In this document: positions 55,812 through 64,000 of the stretch, in pieces | How positions within the stretch are numbered: position 1 is the stretch's first letter | How the letters are laid out: the number at the start of each line of letters is the position of its first letter | Origin: Terrabacter sp040702505 | GTDB lineage: Bacteria > Actinomycetota > Actinomycetes > Actinomycetales > Dermatophilaceae | Assembly: GCF_040702505.1 (NCBI RefSeq) | Contig: NZ_JBFBLC010000005.1 | Span: 299,015 to 363,014 of the forward strand | Direction of reading: 5' to 3' | Length of the DNA: 64,000 nucleotides | Notes under the pieces: model-generated | Database searches by the model: none | Seen by the model: only the letters and a program-made list of their open reading frames with translations | What the model was told of the DNA's origin: nothing | Translations under genes and position numbers: made by a program

Positions 55812-56873
55812 TTGCGTCACGCAACCAAGGTCGCGTCTGTGGTCGCCGCCGCAGCGCTCGGCCTCGCGGCCTGCGGCAGCAGCACCGGCAACACGACCTC
55901 CTCCGGCAGCACGGGCGGATCGACCGGCGCGGCCGGCGGCGGCACGCTGAAGATCGGCATGGCCTACGACGTGGGTGGTCGCGGTGACCAGTCGTTCAAC
56001 GACGCCGCAGCCGCGGGCCTCGACAAGGCGAAGGCCGAGCTCGGTGCCAGCACGAAGGAGGCCACTGCGGTCTCCGGCGAGTCCGAGTCCGCGCGCAAGG
56101 ACCGCCTCCAGTCGCTGATCGACGCCGGCTACAACAACATCGTGGCCGTGGGCTTCGCGTACGCCAAGGCCGTGGGGGAGACCGCCAAGGCCAACCCCGA
56201 CGTAAAGTTCGCCATCGTCGACGACGCCTCGCCCGACTCCGCCGGCTCGAACGTCGACCAGATCACGTTCGCCGAGGAGCAGGGCTCCTTCCTTGTCGGC
56301 GCGGCCGCTGCGCTCAAGAGCAAGACGAACCACATCGGCTTCATCGGCGGTGTCCAGACTGACCTGATCAAGAAGTTCGAGGTCGGCTACGAGGCCGGCG
56401 CCAAGGCGGTCAAGCCGAACATCAAGATCGACGTCAAGTACCTCACGCAGCCGCCGGACTTCTCCGGCTTCAACTCGGTCGACAAGGGCAAGGCCGCGGC
56501 CGACGGCATGTACCAGGGTGGCGCCGACGTCGTCTACCACGCGGCCGGCGGCTCCGGCGGCGGTGTCTTCACGGCGGCCAAGGCGGCCGGCAAGTGGGCC
56601 ATCGGCGTCGACTCCGACCAGGCCAAGACGGCCCCGGCGGACGTCCGCGACGTCATCCTGACCTCGATGATCAAGAAGGTCGACGTCGGTGTCTTCGACT
56701 TCATCACCGAGGTGAAGAACGGCACCTTCAAGGCCGGCAACAAGGTCTTCGACCTCAAGGCCGGCGGCGTCGACTACTCCACCACCGGTGGCCACATCGA
56801 CGACATCAAGAGCAAGCTCGACGAGTACAAGCAGAAGATCATCTCGGGCGAGATCACGGTCCCGAAGTCCTGA
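55812..56873 (+). CDS. BmpA-family nucleoside-binding lipoprotein
   Basis: The 353-residue protein begins with a lipoprotein signal (AAALGLAAC with the lipobox cysteine near residue 21), a Gly/Ser/Thr-rich linker and a periplasmic-binding fold: KIGMAYDVGGRGDQSFND, VGFAYAKAV, FVEEQ-type FAEEQGSF, GFIGG and ADVVYHAAGGSGGGVF. It is the substrate-binding part of a nucleoside ABC importer (BmpA-NupABC type). The TTG start is preceded by AAGGAG. A hairpin follows the gene. Confidence 0.88.
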   Translation: MRHATKVASVVAAAALGLAACGSSTGNTTSSGSTGGSTGAAGGGTLKIGMAYDVGGRGDQSFNDAAAAGLDKAKAELGASTKEATAVSGESESARKDRLQSLIDAGYNNIVAVGFAYAKAVGETAKANPDVKFAIVDDASPDSAGSNVDQITFAEEQGSFLVGAAAALKSKTNHIGFIGGVQTDLIKKFEVGYEAGAKAVKPNIKIDVKYLTQPPDFSGFNSVDKGKAAADGMYQGGADVVYHAAGGSGGGVFTAAKAAGKWAIGVDSDQAKTAPADVRDVILTSMIKKVDVGVFDFITEVKNGTFKAGNKVFDLKAGGVDYSTTGGHIDDIKSKLDEYKQKIISGEITVPKS

Positions 56874-56920
56874 TCGCCTGACAGCTCGCAGCGGGAGCGG
56901 CTCGTGCCGTCGTCCCACTG

Positions 56921-56959
56921 GACGGCCCGGGCGGCGCGTGCAGCGTCGTCCGGGCCGTC
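56921..56959 (+). terminator. Attenuating hairpin between the binding protein and ATPase genes
   Basis: GACGGCCCGG pairs with CCGGGCCGTC, with an inner stem (CGGCGC/GCGTCG) inside the loop and no T-tract. It probably lets part of the transcripts end here, so the lipoprotein is made in excess over the membrane parts. Confidence 0.55.
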
Positions 56960-57085
56960 GCTTCCCCCGGAGCAGTCCTGCGCAGGTCGCACCGGTGTCC
57001 TTCCGGCACCGGGGGCCTTGCCAGGGCCCGGGGTGCTGGTTCAATACTCGATCGACGCCCGCGCCGAGGCGGGCCCGCATGAGGA

Positions 57086-58861
57086 GTGTGTGTCATCGTC
57101 AGCAACGCGGCCGTGACCGGGGACAAGCCCGGCGAGCCCCCGAGGGCCGTACACCACGGAGCCCCCGCCGTCCGGCTGGAGGGCATCACGAAGCGATTCC
57201 CCGGTGTCGTGGCCAACAAGGACATCGCGCTCACCGTCGACAGGGGCACGGTGCACGCGGTCGTCGGCGAGAACGGCGCCGGCAAGTCGACGCTCATGAA
57301 GATCCTCTACGGGGTCCAGCAGCCCGACGAGGGCACGATCGAGGTCGACGGGCAGGTGCGCCAGCTGCGCTCCCCGTCGGACGCCATCGCGGCCGGCATC
57401 GGCATGGTCTTCCAGCACTTCCAGCTCGCCGACAACCTCACCGTCCTCGAGAACGTCGTCCTCGGCGCCGAGAAGCTGCACGGCATCGGTGACCGGGCCC
57501 GCGCGAAGATCCGCGAGATCTCCGACGCCTACGGCCTCGAGGTCCCGCCCGACGCGCTCGTGGCCGACCTGGGGGTCGGGGCGCGCCAGCGCATCGAGAT
57601 CCTCAAGGTCCTCTACCGCGGCGCGCGCATCATCATCCTCGACGAGCCGACCGCGGTCCTGGTGCCGCAGGAGGTCGATGAGCTCTTCGACAACCTGCGG
57701 GAGCTGAAGTCCGAGGGCCTGACCGTCGTGTTCATCTCGCACAAGCTCGACGAGGTGCTCAAGGTCGCCGACGCCATCACGGTGATCCGGCGCGGCACGA
57801 CCGTCGCCGAGGTCGACCCGACGGGCGTCACGCCGCACCAGCTCGCCGAGCTCATGGTCGGCTCCGAGCTGCCGTCGCCCTCGACGGAGGAGTCGACGGT
57901 CACGCAGACGCCGGTGCTGACCGTGGAGGACATCTCGCTTGCCGACCCGGCCGGCGGGCGGGCGCTGCTCGACGACATCAGCCTCACAATCCACGCGGGC
58001 GAGATCGTCGGCATCGCCGGCGTCGAGGGCAACGGCCAGGCCGAGCTCGTCGAGGTCATCATGGGCATCCGTGAGCCCTCGGCGGGTCGCATCCGGCTCG
58101 GCGACGTCGACATCTCCGACTGGGAGGTCCGCGAGATCCGCGAGGCGGGCATCGGCTACATCCCCGAGGACCGGCACCGCCACGGGCTGCTCCTCGACGC
58201 CCCGCTGTGGGAGAACGTGATCCTCGGCCACCAGACCGAGTCGGTCAACGTGTCCGGCCCCGGCGGCATCCTCGTCAACGCCTCCGGCGCCAAGCGCGAG
58301 ACCGAGACGATCGTCAAGGAGTTCGACGTGCGCACGCCGTCGATCGACGTGACGTCCGGCTCCCTCTCCGGTGGCAACCAGCAGAAGCTCATCATCGGGC
58401 GCGAGATGCGCCGCAACCCGCGCGTCCTCGTGGCCGCGCACCCGACCCGCGGTGTCGACGTCGGCGCGCAGGCCGCGATCTGGGACCACATCAAGGCGGC
58501 CCGCCGCGACGGTCTCGGCGTGCTGCTCATCTCGGCCGACCTCGAGGAGCTCGTGGGCCTCTCCGACACGATCCGGGTCATCCTCCGCGGGAGCCTCTCC
58601 GGCGAGTTCGACCCCGACGTGGTGACGCGCGAGGAGCTCGGTGCTGCCATGACCGGTGCGGAGTCCACGCCCGACACGCCGGCCGCCGCCTCGTCCGACA
58701 CCCCGTCGGACAACCTGTCGGACACCTCGGCCGACACCACAGCTGCGCCTGCAGCGGCGACGCCGACCACGCATACGACCCAACCGGTGGGCAGCCCCTC
58801 ACCCGACGGCTCGACCGACGTGCCCACGACGGGCACGCCCGATGAGGGGGAGACCCGATGA
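57086..58861 (+). CDS. Nucleoside ABC transporter ATP-binding protein (two ABC domains)
   Basis: The 591-residue protein has two ABC domains. Domain 1 has Walker A GENGAGKST near residue 68, a signature-like ADLGVGARQRIEI and Walker B IILDEPTAVL. Domain 2 has the degenerate Walker A GVEGNGQAE, a real signature SGSLSGGNQQK and a Walker-B-like VAAHPTRG. This is the layout of NupA/XylG-type ATPases. A C-terminal tail of about 75 residues is Ser/Thr/Pro/Asp-rich and unusual for the family. The start is ambiguous: GTG at 57086 overlaps GAGGAG, and GTG at 57113 is an alternative. The stop overlaps the next ATG. Confidence 0.9.
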   Translation: MCVIVSNAAVTGDKPGEPPRAVHHGAPAVRLEGITKRFPGVVANKDIALTVDRGTVHAVVGENGAGKSTLMKILYGVQQPDEGTIEVDGQVRQLRSPSDAIAAGIGMVFQHFQLADNLTVLENVVLGAEKLHGIGDRARAKIREISDAYGLEVPPDALVADLGVGARQRIEILKVLYRGARIIILDEPTAVLVPQEVDELFDNLRELKSEGLTVVFISHKLDEVLKVADAITVIRRGTTVAEVDPTGVTPHQLAELMVGSELPSPSTEESTVTQTPVLTVEDISLADPAGGRALLDDISLTIHAGEIVGIAGVEGNGQAELVEVIMGIREPSAGRIRLGDVDISDWEVREIREAGIGYIPEDRHRHGLLLDAPLWENVILGHQTESVNVSGPGGILVNASGAKRETETIVKEFDVRTPSIDVTSGSLSGGNQQKLIIGREMRRNPRVLVAAHPTRGVDVGAQAAIWDHIKAARRDGLGVLLISADLEELVGLSDTIRVILRGSLSGEFDPDVVTREELGAAMTGAESTPDTPAAASSDTPSDNLSDTSADTTAAPAAATPTTHTTQPVGSPSPDGSTDVPTTGTPDEGETR

Positions 58862-59979
58862 GCACCCGCTTCGACGCCCGCCGCATCCTGATGGCGATCG
58901 CGGCGCCGCTGCTCTCGATCGTCGTGGCGGTGGTCGTGACGAGCATCATCCTGCTCGTCGCCGGCGACCCCGTCGGCGCCGTGTGGGCCCAGCTGTTCAA
59001 GGCTCCGCTGCCGCGCCAGGTCATCAACATCATCAACGGCGCCTCGGTCTACTACCTCTCGGCCATCGCGGTGGCGATCGGCTTCCGGATGAACCTGTTC
59101 AACATCGGCGTCGACGGGCAGTACCGCGTGGCCTCGTTCGCCGCCGCCCTCTTCGCCGGCCAGGGCTGGCTCCCGGGCTGGCTCAACATCATCGTCGCGC
59201 TGCTCGTGGCGATGGCGTCCGGCGCGATCTGGGCCGGCATCGCTGGCGTCCTGAAGGTGACGCGCGGCGTCTCCGAGGTGATCTCGACGATCATGCTCAA
59301 CTCCATCGCGACCTTCCTCGTCGCTTTCCTGCTCGGCAAGACCGCCGAACGGGTGCAGGGCAGCAACGCGACCAACACCAAGCCGCTGCCCGAGGACTCC
59401 CGGGTCCCCGGCATCTCGCTCGACGGCATCATCGCCACGCCGAGCAAGATCTACGGCTTCGTTCTGCTCGCGATCCTCGTCGGCATCCTCTACTGGTTCG
59501 TCATCAACAAGACCCGGTTCGGCTTCGACCTGCGCGCCACCGGCCGCTCCGAGTCGGCGGCCGTCGCGAGCGGCGTCAAGGTCAAGCGGATGGTGCTCAC
59601 CTCGATGCTGATCTCCGGCGCGGCCGCCGGCCTCGTCGGCATGCCGCTCCTCTTCGGGCAGGACTACGTCTACGGCGACACGGTGCAGGCGGGCCTCGGC
59701 TTCGCCGGCATCGCCATCGCCCTGCTCGGCCGCAACAACCCCGTCGGCATCGCCTTCGCCGCGCTGCTGTGGTCCTACCTCGACGCGCAGGGCAACGGCC
59801 TGCAGATCACGGCCGGCGTCAGCGACCGGCTCGTGCTCGTCATCCAAGGAGTCATCGTGCTGTCCGTCGTCATCGCCTACGAGGTCGTGCGCCGCGCCAA
59901 CGTCCGACTCGAGCAGCGTCGCGTCGCCAGCGAGCTCGCCCGGCAAGCCGGCGCGCCGACCGAAGGAGCCCTGGCATGA
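58858..59979 (+). CDS. Nucleoside ABC transporter permease (BPD_transp_2 family), first subunit
   Basis: The 373-residue protein has about ten membrane helices of the branched/nucleoside-type permease family, with FRMNLFNIGVDGQYRVASF near residue 75 and the coupling-type loop LRATGRSESAAVASGVKV. It forms a heterodimer channel with the next protein for nucleoside uptake. The ATG overlaps the ATPase stop. Confidence 0.92.
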   Translation: MSTRFDARRILMAIAAPLLSIVVAVVVTSIILLVAGDPVGAVWAQLFKAPLPRQVINIINGASVYYLSAIAVAIGFRMNLFNIGVDGQYRVASFAAALFAGQGWLPGWLNIIVALLVAMASGAIWAGIAGVLKVTRGVSEVISTIMLNSIATFLVAFLLGKTAERVQGSNATNTKPLPEDSRVPGISLDGIIATPSKIYGFVLLAILVGILYWFVINKTRFGFDLRATGRSESAAVASGVKVKRMVLTSMLISGAAAGLVGMPLLFGQDYVYGDTVQAGLGFAGIAIALLGRNNPVGIAFAALLWSYLDAQGNGLQITAGVSDRLVLVIQGVIVLSVVIAYEVVRRANVRLEQRRVASELARQAGAPTEGALA

Positions 59980-61250
59980 GCACCTCCGTCATGACCGAGA
60001 CGGCACCGGCCACGGCGCCGGTGGCCAAGCGCGCCGGCCGGCCCCGCTGGTTCTGGGCCGCGATCGTCGTGGGCGCCCTGCTCGTGCTCTCGACCGTGCG
60101 CGTCATCACCGGCGCCAACGACATCGACTCCTCCGGCGCCGTGATGGCCGCCATCGGCCTCGCCGTGCCGATCGGCCTGGCCGGACTCGGCGGCCTCTGG
60201 AGCGAGCGGGCGGGCGTCGTCAACATCGGCCTCGAGGGCATGATGATCTTCGGCACGTGGGGTGGGGCCTTCTTCGGCTACCACTACGGCCCGTGGGCCG
60301 GCATCTTCGGCGCGATCCTGCTCGGGGTCGTCGGGGGAGCCATCCACGCCGTCGCGACCGTCGTGTTCGGTGTCGACCACATCGTCTCCGGCGTCGCGAT
60401 CAACCTCCTCGGGGCGGGCGCCGGCGCCTACCTCGCGGTCCGCACGTTCACCGGTCTGCCCGGCGGTGGCCCGACGCAGTCGCCTCCGCTCGAGCAGCTG
60501 CCGTTCCTGTCCGTCCCCGGTGTCGCGGACCCGCTCCTGAGCCTCGAGCAGAAGCACTGGTGGCTTCTCTCCGACCTGGCTGCGGTGCTGCGGGCAGTCA
60601 CGACCAACCTCAACGTCCTGACGATCATCGCCGTGCTGCTGCTCGTGGCCACGTGGTGGATCCTGTGGCGCACGGCCTTCGGCCTGCGACTGCGCTCGTG
60701 CGGCGAGTCCCCGGTCGCTGCCGAGACGCTCGGCGTCAACGTCTACCGCTACAAGTTCCTGGCCGTCCTGATCTCCGGGGGCCTGGCGGGGCTCGCGGGC
60801 GGCTTCCTCGTCCTCGTGGCGAGCAACCTCTACCGCGAGGGCCAGACCGGCGGCCGCGGCTTCATCGGCCTCGCCGCGATGATCTTCGGCAACTGGCGGC
60901 CGGGCGGCCTCGCGGGTGGCGCCGCCCTCTTCGGCTACACCGACGCCGTGCAGCTGCGCGGTGGCGGTGACGTGGTGCGCGCCTACCTGCTGCCGATCGC
61001 GGTGGCGCTGGTCGCCTGGGGCGTCTGGCAGTGGGTGCGTCGCCGGCAGGGCAAGCCGTTCGTCGGCGTCCCCATGGTCGTCATGGGCGTGCTCGCGCTC
61101 GGCTGGTTCCTCTCTGCCCCCGCCGTCCCCAACGAGTTCACGGGCATGACCCCCTACGTCGCCACGCTCCTCGTCCTCGCGTTCGCCTCGCAGCGCTTGC
61201 GTATGCCGGCCGCTGACGGTGCCGTGTACCGCAAGGGTGAGGCGTCGTGA
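59976..61250 (+). CDS. Nucleoside ABC transporter permease (BPD_transp_2 family), second subunit
   Basis: The 424-residue protein has about ten to twelve membrane helices, the SERAGVVNIGLEGMMIFG motif conserved in second permeases of this family, and the coupling loop LRSCGESPVAAETLGVNV. It has a 15-residue polar N-terminus and a hydrophobic extension near the end. The ATG overlaps the stop of the first permease; the stop overlaps the cytidine deaminase start. Confidence 0.92.
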   Translation: MSTSVMTETAPATAPVAKRAGRPRWFWAAIVVGALLVLSTVRVITGANDIDSSGAVMAAIGLAVPIGLAGLGGLWSERAGVVNIGLEGMMIFGTWGGAFFGYHYGPWAGIFGAILLGVVGGAIHAVATVVFGVDHIVSGVAINLLGAGAGAYLAVRTFTGLPGGGPTQSPPLEQLPFLSVPGVADPLLSLEQKHWWLLSDLAAVLRAVTTNLNVLTIIAVLLLVATWWILWRTAFGLRLRSCGESPVAAETLGVNVYRYKFLAVLISGGLAGLAGGFLVLVASNLYREGQTGGRGFIGLAAMIFGNWRPGGLAGGAALFGYTDAVQLRGGGDVVRAYLLPIAVALVAWGVWQWVRRRQGKPFVGVPMVVMGVLALGWFLSAPAVPNEFTGMTPYVATLLVLAFASQRLRMPAADGAVYRKGEAS

Positions 61251-61693
61251 CCGACCAGGCGGACCGCCTGGCTCGGTCGTCGCGTGGCGCGGCCGGCGAG
61301 GTCGACTGGGAGGCGCTGCGCCGGCGGGCGGTCGAGCTGATGGAGCGCGCGTACGCCCCCTACTCCCACTTCCGGGTGGGGGTCGCTGGTCTCGTCGACG
61401 ACGGGCGGGTCGTGGCGGGCTGCAACGTCGAGAACGCGGCCTACGGCGTCGCGCTGTGCGCCGAGTGCGGCATGGTGTCCGAGCTGCACGCCACCGGCGG
61501 AGGCCGCCTGACAGCGGTCTTCTGCGTCGGTGGTGACGGCCAGGCGCTGATGCCCTGCGGCCGGTGCCGCCAGCTGCTCTGGGAGAACGGCGGGCCGGAG
61601 TGCCTGCTGATGACCCCCGAGGGCGTGCTGCCGATGACGGCGGTGCTGCCGCAGGCGTTCGGGGTCGAGGACCTGCGTCACGCCGAGGGCTGA
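61247..61693 (+). CDS. cdd: Cytidine deaminase
   Basis: The 148-residue protein has the zinc-site motifs CNVENAAYG, CAECG (Cys-Ala-Glu, tetrameric type) and PCGRCRQLL. It deaminates cytidine and deoxycytidine to uridine and deoxyuridine taken up by the transporter. GTG start overlaps the permease stop (GTGA), with an N-terminal extension of about 20 residues compared with short Cdd. Confidence 0.94.
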   Translation: MTDQADRLARSSRGAAGEVDWEALRRRAVELMERAYAPYSHFRVGVAGLVDDGRVVAGCNVENAAYGVALCAECGMVSELHATGGGRLTAVFCVGGDGQALMPCGRCRQLLWENGGPECLLMTPEGVLPMTAVLPQAFGVEDLRHAEG

Positions 61694-61737
61694 ACGGCGT
61701 CGGCGTGGTCCGTGGCGGGCGCCTGGCTGCGCTGCGA

Positions 61738-61743
61738 CATGAT
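61738..61743 (+). promoter_or_regulatory. Possible -10 box of deoA
   Basis: CATGAT ends 7 nt before the GTG at 61751, suggesting an internal promoter within the operon. Weak match. Confidence 0.3.
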
Positions 61744-61750
61744 GGGTCCC

Positions 61751-63040
61751 GTGAGCGAAGCCTTCGATGCCGTCGACGTCATTTCCGCCAAGCGCGACAG
61801 GGAGGAGCTCTCGGACGCCCAGATCGACTGGGTGATCGACGCCTACACCCGGGGCGTCGTCGCCGAGGAGCAGATGTCCTCCCTCGCGATGGCGATCTAC
61901 CTTAACGGCATGACCTCCCGCGAGATCGCGCGGTGGGCCGACGCGATGATCCGCTCGGGGGAGCGGCTCGACTTCTCCGGGCTGTCGCGCCCGACGAGCG
62001 ACAAGCACTCGACGGGCGGGGTGGGCGACAAGATCACGCTGCCGCTCGCACCGATCGTGGCCGCGTGCGGCGTCGCGGTCCCGCAGCTCTCGGGTCGCGG
62101 ACTCGGCCACACCGGGGGCACGCTCGACAAGCTGGAGTCCATCCCCGGGTGGCGGGCGAACCTCTCCAACGAGGAGATGCTGCGCCAGCTCGAGGACGTT
62201 GGGGCCGTCATCTGCGCCGCGGGCTCGGGCCTGGCTCCCGCCGACAAGAAGCTGTATGCGTTGCGCGACGTCACGGGGACCGTGTCCTGCGTGCCCCTCA
62301 TCGCGACGTCCATCATGAGCAAGAAGATCGCCGAGGGCACCGGCTCGCTCGTGCTCGACGTCAAGGTCGGCTCGGGGGCCTTCATGAAGGAGCTCGGGCA
62401 GGCGCGTGAGCTCGCGGAGACCATGGTGCGGCTCGGCAAGGACGCGGGCGTGCACACGGTCGCGCTGCTGACGAATATGGAGACGCCGCTGGGCCTCACC
62501 GCCGGCAACGCCCTGGAGGTGCGTGAGTCGGTCGAGGTGCTTGAAGGCGGGGGACCCGAGGACGTCGTGGAGCTCACCCTCGCGCTCGCTCGCGAGATGG
62601 TCGCCGGCGCCGGTCGCTCCGACGTCGACCCGGCCGACGTGCTCGCCGACGGACGCGCCATGGACGTGTGGCGGCGGATGATCCGCGCCCAGGGAGGGGA
62701 TCCCGATGCGGACCTGCCGCGGGCGAAGGAGACCCACCAGGTCCTGGCTCCCGCCGACGGCGTGCTCGTGCAGCTCGATGCGCTCGCCGTGGGCGTGGCC
62801 GCCTGGCGGCTCGGTGCCGGACGGGCGCGCAAGGAGGACGTCGTCCAGGCAGGTGCCGGCGTGGAGCTGCACTACAAGCCGGGCGCCACGGTGCGTGGAG
62901 GAGAACCGCTCATGACGCTGCACACCGACGAACCAGAGAGGTTCGCGCGGGCCCTCGAGGCACTCGACGGTGGCTACACGATCGCGCCCGAGGGCTCTCG
63001 ACCGGACCTGATGCCCATCGTCATCGACCGGGTTTCCTGA
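61751..63040 (+). CDS. deoA: Thymidine phosphorylase
   Basis: The 429-residue protein has the family signature: ISAKRDREELS, KHSTGGVGDKITLPLAP (phosphate- and substrate-binding), GRGLGHTGGTLDKLE and SIMSKKIAEG. A C-terminal pyrimidine nucleoside phosphorylase domain follows. It splits thymidine or deoxyuridine into base and deoxyribose-1-phosphate. The GTG at 61751 is preferred for its -10 spacing and typical length; ATG codons at 61739 and 61742 are in frame. It is the last gene of the nucleoside operon before the rRNA leader. Confidence 0.93.
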   Translation: MSEAFDAVDVISAKRDREELSDAQIDWVIDAYTRGVVAEEQMSSLAMAIYLNGMTSREIARWADAMIRSGERLDFSGLSRPTSDKHSTGGVGDKITLPLAPIVAACGVAVPQLSGRGLGHTGGTLDKLESIPGWRANLSNEEMLRQLEDVGAVICAAGSGLAPADKKLYALRDVTGTVSCVPLIATSIMSKKIAEGTGSLVLDVKVGSGAFMKELGQARELAETMVRLGKDAGVHTVALLTNMETPLGLTAGNALEVRESVEVLEGGGPEDVVELTLALAREMVAGAGRSDVDPADVLADGRAMDVWRRMIRAQGGDPDADLPRAKETHQVLAPADGVLVQLDALAVGVAAWRLGAGRARKEDVVQAGAGVELHYKPGATVRGGEPLMTLHTDEPERFARALEALDGGYTIAPEGSRPDLMPIVIDRVS

Positions 63041-63694
63041 CTCGCGAGCCGGCGGCGAAGCACGTCTTGTGGCCCGATTTGGGGGATGACGCGTGGCCGG
63101 GCTACTGTTCTCTTCGTCAGCCCGACAGGGAGGAACGGACGCCACCGCGGCGGTGAAAATCACCCGAGCGAAGCTGGCCGGTCCCGGGGCTGACCACCGC
63201 AGTCCAGAGCTCACCGGTTCGTCCGGTAGTGTCTCGGACAGCCCCGGAAGGTCTCGACTCATCGGGGCCTGCGGGAACGACTGGAGGGCCGCGAGCGATC
63301 GCGGTAAACTTCAGCGAGCAGGAACCGCTGACACCAAGCGGGTTGGACCTGGACGGCCTGAAGGCTGGTTCGCGGGTTTGACTCCCAAGCTTGAGGCGGG
63401 TAAGTTTGAAGGGTTGCCCCGGAGGCCGGGCCCGCGTTGGTGGGTGTGGTTGATGGTGTGTGTCCGATTCTTGAGAACTCAACAGCGTGTCAAAAATCGA
63501 TGCCAATTACCTCGTCCCGAGGCGCGGCATGGTCACTCGTTCGGGTGGTTGTGTCGGGTTTTGGACGAATATCCTTTGGTTGAAACTGAATGATCAACTC
63601 TTTTGAGCTGGTTGTTCGACTTCAGTCAGGTTTTCGGACCCTTCATGGGTTCAAAGTTTGCTCGCTGCGTTATCGCGTGGTGGGTGTTTGAACA
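63041..63694 (+). promoter_or_regulatory. Leader region of the rRNA operon
   Basis: This 654-bp stretch has no gene. Candidate promoters are TTGGGG-18 nt-TACTGT (63079-63108) and a TAAACT -10 at 63305-63310. A perfect palindrome TTGAGAACTCAA at 63471-63482 followed by CAGCGTGTCAAAA is a typical actinobacterial rRNA leader element, probably part of antitermination or processing. The last 150 bp are AT-richer, as usual before 16S. Confidence 0.6.

Positions 63695-64000
<306 letters not shown>

Overview
This window comes from a very GC-rich actinobacterial chromosome, about 70% G+C judged by eye. Many genes start with GTG, the succinate dehydrogenase is the three-subunit cytochrome b558 type, and transcripts appear to be leaderless in many places. 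The window ends inside a 16S rRNA gene whose first 300 bases look like the Intrasporangiaceae group of the Micrococcales. That placement is from memory of such sequences, not from a search.

Positions 1 to about 34.2 kb form a large surface-polysaccharide locus. It opens with a lower-GC block (partial flippase, sugar epimerase, UDP-sugar dehydrogenase). The four dTDP-L-rhamnose genes follow as rmlB-rmlD on the minus strand and rmlA-rmlC on the plus strand. There are two Wzz/BY-kinase proteins, two low-molecular-weight tyrosine phosphatases, an LCP ligase that could attach glycan to the cell wall, eleven glycosyltransferase genes (one a GT4-GT2 fusion, one GT14-like), a Wzx-type flippase and an O-antigen ligase/polymerase. 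No initiating phosphoglycosyltransferase was seen, so it probably lies upstream of the window. Inside this locus sit a nucleotidyltransferase paired with a PqqD-like protein, and an HprK-like kinase paired with a second PqqD-like protein. A Tat-exported, cysteine-rich protein and a MauE-thioredoxin protein follow. This is the most unusual part of the window.

Positions 34.2 to 55.7 kb are mostly core genes: exodeoxyribonuclease III, trpS, a 2H phosphoesterase, a YihY/BrkB membrane protein, a D-Ala-D-Ala carboxypeptidase, an acyltransferase-3, sdhCAB, an SDR, mannose-1-phosphate guanylyltransferase, an ABC exporter with a divergent MarR/GbsR-like regulator, an acyl-CoA mutase large subunit, a decayed DUF559 gene, a FhuF-like iron-sulfur protein and an M20 amidohydrolase. 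Positions 55.8 to 63.0 kb hold a nucleoside uptake and salvage operon (BmpA lipoprotein, ABC ATPase, two permeases, cytidine deaminase, thymidine phosphorylase). The ribosomal RNA leader and the start of 16S follow.

Two genome-scale patterns stand out. About a dozen genes have a -10-like hexamer ending exactly 7 nt before the start codon, which implies leaderless mRNAs and helps fix starts. The word GGCATAC/GTATGCC is strongly over-represented, and it is absent from the lower-GC first 5 kb.
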